This document shows, piece by piece, positions 7,358 to 13,218 of a stretch of DNA of 19,154 nt (the first letter of the stretch is position 1; every line of letters begins with the position of its first letter). The position numbers and the translations under genes were made by a program. Source of the stretch: DASXTS01 sp036505275 (GTDB taxonomy: Bacteria; Actinomycetota; Actinomycetes; Mycobacteriales; Pseudonocardiaceae). Below the pieces are notes generated by a model that was not told the origin of the DNA, made no database searches, and saw nothing but the letters and a program-made list of their open reading frames with translations. The DNA lies in the NCBI GenBank assembly GCA_036505275.1, contig DASXTS010000543.1:1-19154 (forward strand), in the 5' to 3' direction.

Positions 7358-7393
7358 GAGTGGCAAATGGTGCCAGAACACCATTTGCCACTC
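7358..7393. repeat. Perfect 15-bp inverted repeat (hairpin) between purB and methyltransferase
   Basis: GAGTGGCAAATGGTG (7358-7372) and its exact complement CACCATTTGCCACTC (7379-7393) are separated by six bases. It is the strongest hairpin in the window. It lies in the 90-base divergent intergenic region, 29 bases before the methyltransferase GTG, overlapping where a -35 box would lie. It could be an operator for a dimeric repressor, an insulating terminator or a genomic repeat. A second inverted repeat sharing the CATTTGC core lies on the far side of the operon. Confidence 0.8.
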
Positions 7394-7411
7394 TCGACAT
7401 ATCCACAGACG

Positions 7412-7417
7412 TAGGCT
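7412..7417 (+). promoter_or_regulatory. Candidate -10 element of methyltransferase-PKS operon
   Basis: TAGGCT lies 5 bases ahead of GTG 7423, the arrangement of a leaderless actinobacterial transcript. No -35 box with standard spacing is visible; the hairpin at 7358-7393 occupies that area, so a regulator bound there would block or replace -35 contacts. Confidence 0.3.
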
Positions 7418-7422
7418 GCGGT

Positions 7423-8142
7423 GTGCTCCGAAATGATCCGGCGCTGTACGAGCAGCTGGCCGACGAGTGGTGGCGGCCGCGGGGCGTGTTCGCGATGCTG
7501 CACTGGCTGGCCGCCGCCCGCGGCCGGCTGGTGCCGCCCAGCCCGCGGGCCGGTGCCGTGCTGGTGGACATCGGCTGCGGCGGCGGCCTGCTCGCGCCCC
7601 ACGTCGCCGGCAAGGGGTACAGCCACGTCGGGGTGGACCTGTCGCCGTCCGGGCTGCGGCAAGCGCGGGAGCACGGCGTGCACGTCGTCTGCGGCGACGC
7701 ACTGGCCGTGCCGCTGGCCGACGGCTGCGCCGACGTGGTGGCCGCCGGCGAGATCCTCGAGCACGTCGGCGACCTGCGCACCGCGGTCGCCGAGGCGTGC
7801 CGGCTGCTGCGGCCGGGTGGGCTGCTGATCATCGACTCGCTGGCCGCCACCGCACTGTGCCGGTTCATCGCGATCACGGTGGCCGAGCGCGTCCCCGGCG
7901 GGGCGCCGCGCGGCATCCACGACCCCGCGCTGCTGGTCGACCGGTCGGCGCTGCGAGCCGAGTGCGCCAGACATGGTGTACGCCTCGCCCTGTGGGGTAT
8001 CCGTCCATCGCTGGCCGACCTGCTGGCCTGGGTCACTGGGCGGTCCAACTCGGTCCGGATGGTCCGGCTGTTCACCACCGCGGTGCTGTTTCAGGCCATT
8101 GGCCGTAAACAAGGCCGTAACAAGGCCGCAAGGAGGGGCTGA
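7423..8142 (+). CDS. UbiG-like class I SAM-dependent methyltransferase
   Basis: A 239-residue methyltransferase. Residues 8-35 (YEQLADEWW, FAMLHWLAAAR) match the N-terminal cap typical of UbiG-type O-methyltransferases. The SAM site follows: motif I VDIGCGGGLLAPHVAG (48-63), motif II HVGVDLSPSGL with the ribose-binding Asp72, GDALAVPLADG (91-101), and motif LLRPGGLLIIDSL (128-140). It probably methylates a phenolic hydroxyl made by the polyketide synthase two genes downstream; this is inferred from operon context. The start chosen is GTG 7423, right before the conserved N-terminus and after a -10-like box; upstream in-frame GTG 7360 lies inside the hairpin and is unlikely. The C-terminal tail has a GGCCGTAA-type tandem repeat encoding a Lys/Arg-rich end. 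The next gene begins 6 bases after the stop. Confidence 0.9.
   Translation: MLRNDPALYEQLADEWWRPRGVFAMLHWLAAARGRLVPPSPRAGAVLVDIGCGGGLLAPHVAGKGYSHVGVDLSPSGLRQAREHGVHVVCGDALAVPLADGCADVVAAGEILEHVGDLRTAVAEACRLLRPGGLLIIDSLAATALCRFIAITVAERVPGGAPRGIHDPALLVDRSALRAECARHGVRLALWGIRPSLADLLAWVTGRSNSVRMVRLFTTAVLFQAIGRKQGRNKAARRG
8101..8133 (+). repeat. GGCCGTAA-type imperfect tandem repeat at methyltransferase 3' end
   Basis: Three adjoining copies of GGCCGTAA(A)CAA, with units of 12, 11 and about 10 bases, form the last codons of the methyltransferase and give a basic tail. The array runs straight into the AGGAGG ribosome site of the next gene. Confidence 0.5.
8131..8136 (+). promoter_or_regulatory. Strong Shine-Dalgarno AGGAGG for the 92-residue gene
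   Basis: AGGAGG lies inside the methyltransferase 3' end, 12 bases before ATG 8149. It is one of the few clear ribosome binding sites in the window and supports translation of the short gene. Confidence 0.6.
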
Positions 8143-8148
8143 CGAACC

Positions 8149-8427
8149 ATGGCGACCGCTGCACCCGACCGTCCGGTGGACGCCGCCGCGGCGCAGGCCA
8201 TCGCCGCCGAGCTCGCGCCGCGGCTGGCCGAGCGTGCCGCGGAGCACGACGCGAGCGAGGCGGCCGGCACGTCGGCCACCCGCCGCGGGCACCCGCTGGA
8301 GCGGATCTACCGCGACGCCCGTTGTGGCGCGCTGCGGCCGGCCACCTCGGATGTCTGCGCCGACTGGCTCGGCGTGGCCGCCCTCGGCGGCGACCCCGAC
8401 CGGGACACCATGGTGCCGCGTTGGTGA
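8149..8427 (+). CDS. Short protein resembling an internally deleted acyl-CoA dehydrogenase
   Basis: A 92-residue product. The first 40 residues (AQAIAAELAPRLAERAAEHD) look like the N-terminal helix of acyl-CoA dehydrogenases. The last 45 (HPLERIYRDARCGALRPAT, then SDVCADWLGVAALG) look like the C-terminal helices of the same family, where the R-(D)-A-R-x-G pattern is common. The middle and C-domain catalytic base, about 280 residues in a normal 380-residue enzyme, are absent, so no FAD-dependent dehydrogenation is expected. The simplest reading is an in-frame internal deletion that left both ends joined; alternatively it is a small conserved partner protein of the polyketide operon. It has a strong AGGAGG site and its stop overlaps the PKS start as GTGA, so it is probably still translated and couples PKS translation. 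Confidence 0.7.
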   Translation: MATAAPDRPVDAAAAQAIAAELAPRLAERAAEHDASEAAGTSATRRGHPLERIYRDARCGALRPATSDVCADWLGVAALGGDPDRDTMVPRW

Positions 8428-8468
8428 CCGCGTTGGAGCCCGGCTTGGAGACTGCGTTGGAGACGGCG
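8421..8468 (+). repeat. 12-nt x4 tandem array spanning end of short gene and start of type III PKS
   Basis: Units begin at 8421, 8433, 8445 and 8457 with consensus TTGGAGACNGCG (first unit TTGGTGACCGCG, second TTGGAGCCCGGC). The first unit holds both the TGA stop of the short gene and the GTG start of the PKS. In the PKS frame it encodes four-residue repeats ending LETA-LETA, before the thiolase fold begins, so it adds an extra N-terminal tail. Confidence 0.75.
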
Positions 8469-9563
8469 TCCACAACCGCCGCGATCAGTGGGATCGGCGT
8501 GGCGCTGCCTGGCCCGGCGCTGGACCAGTCGGCGGCGTGGAACGGCTTCTTCCGGGATCACTTCGCCGGCAGCCGGCTCGCCGAGCGGATCTTCGTCGCG
8601 GCCGGGGTGCGCTACCGGCACGCCGTGGCCGACCCGCGCATCGTGAACGTCTCGAGCTGGTCCACCGAGCGGCGGATGCGCCGGTACGCGCTGGAGGCGC
8701 CCGCGCTCGGCCACCGCGCCGTGACCGCGGCGCTGGCCGACGCCGGCCTCACCGCCGGCGACGTCGCCCTCCTCGTCGTCGCGTCCTGCACCGGCTACGC
8801 CACCCCCGGCCTGGACATCCAGCTCGCCGCCTCGCTGGGGCTGCCATCGGACACCCAGCGGCTGCTCGTCGGGCATATGGGCTGCTACGCCGCGATCCCG
8901 GCGCTGCGCAGCGCCGCCGACTTCGTCCTCGCCCGGCGCCGGCCGGCCGTGCTGCTCTGCCTCGAGCTCACCTCGCTGCATGTGCAACCACCGACGGACG
9001 ACCTGCAGCAGGTCGTCTCGCACGCCCTGTTCGGCGACGCCGCGGTGGCGCTGGTGCTCACCCCGTCCTCGGGTGTGGTGCCGGCGGGTGGCGCGGCCTC
9101 GAACGGGAGGCGGGCGCAGCTACGGCTGGTCGACGTCGCCGCGCTCACGGACACAACCGCAAGTGACCAGATGACCTGGGACGTCACCGACCTCGGTTTC
9201 CGGATGGTCCTGCTGCCGACCGTGCCGGCCGTGCTGGCCAGGCATGTCGGCGCCGCCGTGCACCGGCTGCTCGCCGATCACGGCCTGCGTCACACCGACG
9301 TCCGCGGTTGGGCCGTGCACCCCGGTGGCCCGGCCATCCTGGACACCGTCCAGCGCGAGCTCGAGCTGCCCCCGGAGGCGCTCGCCGCATCCCGATCGGT
9401 GCTCGCCCGACGCGGCAACTGCTCCTCCCCCACCGTCCTCATGGTGCTCGACGAGCTGCTCCGCGGTGGCACGCTGGACCGCGGTGGCCCGGTTGTCGCC
9501 ATGGCCTTCGGCCCCGGCCTCACCCTCTACGCCGCCCTGCTGCTCAGCGCGCCATCACGCTGA
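8424..9563 (+). CDS. Type III polyketide synthase (chalcone synthase-like)
   Basis: A 379-residue thiolase-fold enzyme with the complete catalytic triad: Cys154 in GHMGCYAAIPALR, His299 in WAVHPGGPAIL, and Asn332 in RGNCSSPTV. Other family marks are VASCTGYATPGLDIQLAASLG (119-139) and the C-terminal loop AFGPGLTLYA (361-370), where the first Gly of GFGPG is Ala. The family condenses malonyl-CoA units onto an acyl-CoA starter without an ACP, giving pyrones, resorcinols or naphthalenes; which one cannot be read from sequence. The GTG start overlaps the previous stop as GTGA, indicating translational coupling. Residues 1-16 are a repeat-coded leader (ALEP, GLET, ALET). The upstream methyltransferase likely tailors its product. 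No cyclase, prenyltransferase or oxygenase adjoins. Confidence 0.95.
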   Translation: MTALEPGLETALETASTTAAISGIGVALPGPALDQSAAWNGFFRDHFAGSRLAERIFVAAGVRYRHAVADPRIVNVSSWSTERRMRRYALEAPALGHRAVTAALADAGLTAGDVALLVVASCTGYATPGLDIQLAASLGLPSDTQRLLVGHMGCYAAIPALRSAADFVLARRRPAVLLCLELTSLHVQPPTDDLQQVVSHALFGDAAVALVLTPSSGVVPAGGAASNGRRAQLRLVDVAALTDTTASDQMTWDVTDLGFRMVLLPTVPAVLARHVGAAVHRLLADHGLRHTDVRGWAVHPGGPAILDTVQRELELPPEALAASRSVLARRGNCSSPTVLMVLDELLRGGTLDRGGPVVAMAFGPGLTLYAALLLSAPSR

Positions 9564-9638
9564 GTCATCAGTCTCCGTTGAACCTTGATCGACGGGCGAT
9601 GCGACGGACCGGCGCCGGACGCCCATTTCGCCAGCGTT

Positions 9639-9737
9639 CATTTGCTCTGAGCACCAGATGGCAACCGGCAAAACCGCAGCTCAACAGCCAAAAGCGCCAG
9701 ATGGGGGTTGGTTGCCAGCTGGCCATCAGAGCAAATG
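9639..9737. repeat. Long imperfect inverted repeat downstream of type III PKS
   Basis: Left arm: CATTTGCTCTGA (9639-9650), GCA, CCAGATGGCAACC (9654-9666). Right arm: GGTTGCCAGCTGG (9710-9722), CCA, TCAGAGCAAATG (9726-9737). The outer 12 bp pair perfectly, the inner 13 bp pair with one mismatch, and three bases between them do not pair. A 43-base loop lies inside and carries a further CCAGATGG. It sits 75 bases after the PKS stop and 65 before the aldolase stop. It could be a bidirectional terminator, a structured RNA or a small non-autonomous repeat element. The rest of 9564-9802 shows no gene. Confidence 0.75.
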
Positions 9738-9802
9738 GACCGCAACAAACACCGGCGACCCGCAGCCACCTCGATGACGAAGAGTAATCAGACGTGACGA
9801 GG

Positions 9803-10819
9803 TCAGAGCGGGCCGGGGATGCGACGCAGTGCCTCCTCGACGGCGTCCAGGCCGGCGTCGCGGTGGGTGATGAAACGGACCCGGCCGGACATGGGGACGG
9901 CGAGCACGCCGACCTCGGCCAGGCGGGTCAGCGCGGCTGACAGGTCTGGCACGGTGGCGAGCACGATATTGGTCTCCGGCTTGGTTACATCCCAGCCGCG
10001 GTCGCGAAGGCCGTCGGCCAGGGCGGTCGCGGCGGTGTGGTCGTCGGCCAGCGACGCGCGGCGGGCCAGGGCGACGAGGCCGGCGGCGGCCAGCACGCCG
10101 CCCTGACGCACGCCGCCGCCGAGCATCTTGCGCAGCCGGCGAGCCTCGGCGACGAAGGCGGCGGTGCCGGCGACCAGGGAGCCCACAGGGGCGCCGAGGC
10201 CCTTGGAGAGGCAGACCTGGACGGTGTCGACGCCGGCGGCGAGGGTGGCCGGTGGGAGGCCGAGGGCTATGGCGGCGTTCCAGATGCGCGCGCCGTCGAG
10301 ATGTACCCGCAGGCCGGCGGAGCGTGCCGCGGCGACCAGCGCGGCGTGTTCGGGGGCCGAGGTCACGGTGCCGCCGGCGGCATTGTGGGTGTTCTCCAGG
10401 CAGAGCAGGGTGCTGCGCAGGGTGTAGTACGGACCGGGGGTGCCGGCGGCGGCCCGGACCGCGGCCGGCGAGATGCGGCCGGGTCCGGCGTCGTGCGGCA
10501 GCGCGACCGGCATGCCGCCGGCGAGCCAGGCGGCGGTGCCCAGCTCGGCTATCAGTACGTGCGCGCCGGCCGGGGCGAGGAACACGTCACCACGGCGCAA
10601 CTGGGCGGTCAGCGCGATCAGATTGCCCATGCAGCCGCTCGGTACCCACAGCGCTGCCTCGACCCCGAGCACGGCGGCGACCTGCTCCTCGAGGGCGCGC
10701 ATGGTCGGATCGTGGTCGAGCACGTCGTCGCCGACCTCGGCGTTGGCCATGGCGGCGCGCATCTGCGCGTCCGGCTTGGTCACGGTGTCCGAGCGCAGGT
10801 CGATAGGCCGGTCGGTCAT
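9803..10819 (-). CDS. Threonine aldolase family protein (beta-eliminating lyase)
   Basis: A 338-residue fold-type I PLP enzyme that most likely cleaves L-threonine or L-allo-threonine to glycine and acetaldehyde in the cytosol. Marks are the N-terminal DLRSDTVTKP (7-16), VGDDVLDHDPT (29-39), the PSGCMGNLIAL loop (60-70), the PLP-stacking and Asp region LRVHLDGARIWNA (170-182), and the Schiff-base lysine Lys206 in CLSKGLGAPVGS. The length and order match low-specificity threonine aldolases (LtaE type). The start is ATG 10819, immediately before the conserved TDRPIDLRSD region; the frame is open to 10912 but the added residues are Arg-rich and unlike the family. It is divergent from the sigma factor gene. 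Confidence 0.9.
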   Translation of the reverse strand: MTDRPIDLRSDTVTKPDAQMRAAMANAEVGDDVLDHDPTMRALEEQVAAVLGVEAALWVPSGCMGNLIALTAQLRRGDVFLAPAGAHVLIAELGTAAWLAGGMPVALPHDAGPGRISPAAVRAAAGTPGPYYTLRSTLLCLENTHNAAGGTVTSAPEHAALVAAARSAGLRVHLDGARIWNAAIALGLPPATLAAGVDTVQVCLSKGLGAPVGSLVAGTAAFVAEARRLRKMLGGGVRQGGVLAAAGLVALARRASLADDHTAATALADGLRDRGWDVTKPETNIVLATVPDLSAALTRLAEVGVLAVPMSGRVRFITHRDAGLDAVEEALRRIPGPL

Positions 10820-10890
10820 CCGCCGATTGAAACACGGTGCCGCGATACTGAATCGGGACCGGGTCGCTGCCGGTTCGACTGTGCGGGCGT

Positions 10891-10917
10891 GCAACCGTAG
10901 GCGAGCCATCATCCGTC
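10891..10917 (+). promoter_or_regulatory. Candidate ECF-type promoter for sigma factor gene
   Basis: GCAACC at 10891-10896 and CGTC at 10914-10917 are separated by 17 bases, the general shape of ECF sigma promoters (AAC-type -35, CGTC-type -10). They lie about 34 bases before GTG 10951, in the 131-base divergent gap. This would allow the sigma factor to transcribe its own gene, a known ECF habit. It is pattern-based only. Confidence 0.4.
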
Positions 10918-10950
10918 CTTGGGCATGCAGGCAAGACGAGCGGAGTTCGC

Positions 10951-11481
10951 GTGGACCAGCGCGACGAGCAGGAGTTCGCGGAGTACTTCACCGCCCGGCG
11001 CGATGCCGTGCGCCGGACCGCGTTCCTGCTCTGCGGCGACTGGCACCGCGCGGACGACCTGGCCCAGACCGCGTTCGTCGCGCTGCACCGGCACTGGCGC
11101 AAGGTGCGGGACCGGCAGGCGCTGGACGCCTACGTGCGCAGGACGCTGGTGCGGGCGACGATCGACGAGTCGAGGCGGCCGTGGCGGCGAGAGCGATTCG
11201 TCGACGCGGTGCCGGAGGCCGGCACCGAGCGGGCACCCGGCAGTGACGCGCTCGGCGAGGGGGTGGCCACCCGGCAGGCACTGCTCGCCGGCCTGCGGCG
11301 GGTGCCACCGCGGCAGCGGGCGGTGCTCGTCCTGCGGTTCCTGGAGGGCCTGGACGTCACCGGCACGGCCGACGTGCTCGGGTGCACCGAGGGGACCGTG
11401 AAGAGCCAGACGGCTCGCGGCCTGGACGCGCTGCGCGGCGCGCTCGGCGACGCGCTGGACGACCTGCGGCCGGCGTCCTAG
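10951..11481 (+). CDS. SigE-family ECF RNA polymerase sigma factor
   Basis: A 176-residue ECF sigma factor with only regions 2 and 4. Region 2 (about 9-60) includes FTARRDAVRRTAFLLCGDW and the DDLAQTAFVALHRHW core-binding/-10 helix. A variable linker covers about 75-108. Region 4 (about 112-165) has LRRVPPRQRAVLVLRFLEG and the helix-turn-helix GTADVLGCTEGTVKSQTARG that reads the -35. This is the actinobacterial SigE-family pattern (SAM/TIGR type). The start is GTG 10951 with weak purine-rich sequence GCGGAG ahead. A membrane protein of anti-sigma type follows by 46 bases in the same direction, implying a paired regulator. The inducing signal is unknown. Confidence 0.93.
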   Translation: MDQRDEQEFAEYFTARRDAVRRTAFLLCGDWHRADDLAQTAFVALHRHWRKVRDRQALDAYVRRTLVRATIDESRRPWRRERFVDAVPEAGTERAPGSDALGEGVATRQALLAGLRRVPPRQRAVLVLRFLEGLDVTGTADVLGCTEGTVKSQTARGLDALRGALGDALDDLRPAS

Positions 11482-11527
11482 TTGGACGGCACCTGCAGCG
11501 GCACCATGAACGAGGAGGTGGAGCACG

Positions 11528-12307
11528 GTGGACGAGCGGCAGCTTGCTGAGCTGTTCCGCGACGCCGCCGACGGCGGACCGGCGGCGAGCTTCGGGCACG
11601 CCGACGTGGTGGCCGGCTCCCACCGGGCGACCCTGCGGCGCCGACGGGCGATCGCGAGTGGCACCGCCCTCGCCATGGCTGTGCTGGTCGGGAGTATCGT
11701 CATCGGTGGCGGGTTTCTTCGGGGCCCGGACCGGTACGCGCAACAGGGTTCGACAGCCGGCAGCAGTGGTGGTGGCGGCGCCGCGCTGTCCGCCCCGCCG
11801 GCGCAGGAAGATCGGCAGGGTCAGTATCCACCTGGCCCGCTGACTGCTCCAACGACGACAGCGGTAGACAAGAACGGACCGGAGGCGAACGCGGAGCAGG
11901 GCCGCACAGCCTCCGGGAAGGTCGTCCCGTGGCCTGGGCTGCGGGACGACGATGCCCGTGCAGAGTGCGGGCCGGCGGACCGGGAGCTCGCGGATGCGCT
12001 AATCGGCGAGTTCCCGGCCACCGCCGACAGCGTGCCGCAGCCCGTGCCCGACGGCTGCCCGCCGCAGGCCCGTGCCGCGGCCCTGCCGGTGAGCGGCGGC
12101 GTGATCTACGCCGTGCTTGGTCCAGCGGCCGGCGACGGTCAGCCGAACCAGGCCGAGCGCCGCGACGACGGCGCGGTCGGCTACGCCGTGTACACCCCGA
12201 CGGGCAATGTGCTCCTCGTGCTCAGCGTGCCGGCCGAACCCGGCGGCACCCCGCCCTATGCCGATCGGACGCAGCAGGCGGCCGAAGCCATCGCCCAGCG
12301 GTACTAG
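11528..12307 (+). CDS. Probable membrane-anchored anti-sigma protein
   Basis: A 259-residue protein with a short acidic cytosolic N-terminus (DERQLAELFRDAADG, then a DVVAGSHRATLRRRR segment) that is commonly seen in proteins encoded next to SigE-family sigma factors. One membrane helix spans about 41-63. An extracytoplasmic Ser/Gly/Pro/Thr-rich linker runs to about 130. A folded C-terminal domain (about 140-259) includes two cysteines, CGPADRELADALIG and DGCPPQA, possibly a disulfide. No zinc anti-sigma HxxxCxxC motif is present, so sigma binding would be by a different N-terminal helix; the role is inferred from position. The GAGGAGG site at 11511-11517 supports GTG 11528. The stop lies in a hairpin shared with the convergent channel gene. 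Confidence 0.75.
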   Translation: MDERQLAELFRDAADGGPAASFGHADVVAGSHRATLRRRRAIASGTALAMAVLVGSIVIGGGFLRGPDRYAQQGSTAGSSGGGGAALSAPPAQEDRQGQYPPGPLTAPTTTAVDKNGPEANAEQGRTASGKVVPWPGLRDDDARAECGPADRELADALIGEFPATADSVPQPVPDGCPPQARAAALPVSGGVIYAVLGPAAGDGQPNQAERRDDGAVGYAVYTPTGNVLLVLSVPAEPGGTPPYADRTQQAAEAIAQRY

Positions 12308-12323
12308 TGTCGCGTGACACTAG
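12304..12323. terminator. Bidirectional hairpin containing both convergent stop codons
   Basis: CTAGTGTC (12304-12311) and GACACTAG (12316-12323) form a perfect 8-bp stem with a four-base loop. The TAG stop of the anti-sigma gene lies in one arm and the TAG stop of the channel gene in the other. The gap between the two genes is only 12 bases, so this is a likely shared terminator for convergent transcripts. There is no T-tract, as is common in actinobacterial terminators. Confidence 0.6.
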
Positions 12324-13144
12324 CTGCCCGCCTTGGTCGGTAGCTGCACCTCGTCCAACCGGTGGTGCAGCCGTCGCAGCTCGGCCATCACCTCGGCGAG
12401 CTCCACCTTGGTCTCCTGCTCCGTCCGCTCCACCTGACCCACAGCCGTTTCGACGGCCGTTCCAACGGCTGTTTCGACGGCAGCTTCGACGGCACCGAGC
12501 TTCTCGACGAACCAGGACGCGATGGTCCCGGTGACCGTGCCCAGCAGGGCGATGCCGCCCAGCATCAGCAGCCCGGCCACCAGCCGGCCCTCCCAGGTCA
12601 CCGGGTAGCGGTCGCCGTAGCCGACGGTGGAGATCGTGGTGATGGTCCACCAGAGCGCGTCGCCGAATGTGGTGATCGACGCATCCGGCCGCCGCCGTTC
12701 GACGTCGTACACGGCCAGTGCGCCGGCGAAGCTCACCAACGCGGTGGCGCCGACGACGTAGATCCCGATCCGGCCGCGGACATCGTCGCGCATCTGGCGG
12801 TTCAACGACATCAGCACGGTCACCAGCCGGAGTGCGCGCAGCGGCCGGATCATCGGCAGCGCGATGAGCACGAGATCGAGCACATGCCGCCGGACGAACC
12901 GCCAGCGCCGCCTGGCCAGCAGCAGCCGGGCCAGGTAGTCGACGGTGAACACGGCCCACGTCGTCCACAGCAGCAGGTCCAGCCACCGGTGCTGCACCGC
13001 GGTCAGCGAGGTGTCCAGCACCGACCATGCGTAGCCGACGAGAAAGGACACGGCCAGCCCGGTGAGCGGCCAGTCCGCACGCCGCTCCCACTCGGTAACC
13101 AGCGGCTCGCTGTCGGCCGGCTTGACCAATGTGCGCTGCGCCAT
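12320..13144 (-). CDS. Six-TM-type potassium channel / ion transporter protein
   Basis: A 274-residue voltage-gated-like channel subunit for the cytoplasmic membrane. Hydrophobic segments lie at about 27-45, 53-75, 87-99, 125-146 and 186-212, with the pore loop between the last two. The selectivity filter is TVGYGD (173-178), the canonical K+ filter. The S4-like segment RPLRALRLVTVLMSLNRQMR (100-119) has several arginines but sparse spacing. The cytosolic C-terminus (about 213-265) is predicted coiled coil, partly built of the tandem repeats AVET/AVGT, and likely drives tetramerisation. Function as a K+ channel follows from the filter; gating is unknown. The ATG 13144 start is divergent from threonine synthase across 74 bases. 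Confidence 0.92.
   Translation of the reverse strand: MAQRTLVKPADSEPLVTEWERRADWPLTGLAVSFLVGYAWSVLDTSLTAVQHRWLDLLLWTTWAVFTVDYLARLLLARRRWRFVRRHVLDLVLIALPMIRPLRALRLVTVLMSLNRQMRDDVRGRIGIYVVGATALVSFAGALAVYDVERRRPDASITTFGDALWWTITTISTVGYGDRYPVTWEGRLVAGLLMLGGIALLGTVTGTIASWFVEKLGAVEAAVETAVGTAVETAVGQVERTEQETKVELAEVMAELRRLHHRLDEVQLPTKAGS
12447..12494 (-). repeat. 12-nt x4 tandem array in channel C-terminal tail
   Basis: On the plus strand the units GTTTCGACGGCC, GTTCCAACGGCT, GTTTCGACGGCA and GCTTCGACGGCA follow one another with no gaps (12447, 12459, 12471, 12483). Read on the coding strand they give A-V-E-A, A-V-E-T, A-V-G-T, A-V-E-T. The repeat lies in the coiled-coil tail, whose four-residue period does not match a heptad exactly. 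Confidence 0.75.
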
Positions 13145-13173
13145 GGGCGAAGTGTGCCGGCAGTGCGACCCCA

Positions 13174-13199
13174 GTGGACATGCCCCGTGGACATGCCCC
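13174..13199. repeat. 13-bp tandem duplication upstream of threonine synthase
   Basis: GTGGACATGCCCC is present twice in direct succession (13174-13186, 13187-13199) in the 74-base divergent gap between the channel and threonine synthase genes, 20 bases before the GTG start. It may be paired regulator sites or a replication slippage product. Confidence 0.6.
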
Positions 13200-13218
13200 G
13201 ACCGGCAAGGATGGGTCC

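Noticed and set aside
5008..7359. 783-residue plus-strand open frame over DUF5926 3' half and purB
   Set aside because: High-GC shadow of two real genes; composition is Arg/Gly/Gln-rich without any domain.
7360..7422. Upstream GTG 7360 as methyltransferase start
   Set aside because: It lies inside the perfect hairpin; family members start at the LRNDP-type segment, which follows GTG 7423.
8421..8468. Short regular repeats considered as a CRISPR array
   Set aside because: Units are 12 nt with no spacers and lie in coding frame; the same holds for 12447-12494 and 17655-17702.
5905..8475. Very long open frame extending purB far upstream across the methyltransferase
   Set aside because: Family N-terminus starts at GTG 7332; the extra residues are the antisense of the methyltransferase gene and are unlike any PurB.
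10820..10912. Extended N-terminus for the threonine aldolase from ATG 10912
   Set aside because: Added residues are Arg-rich, cover the divergent promoter region and are absent from the family.
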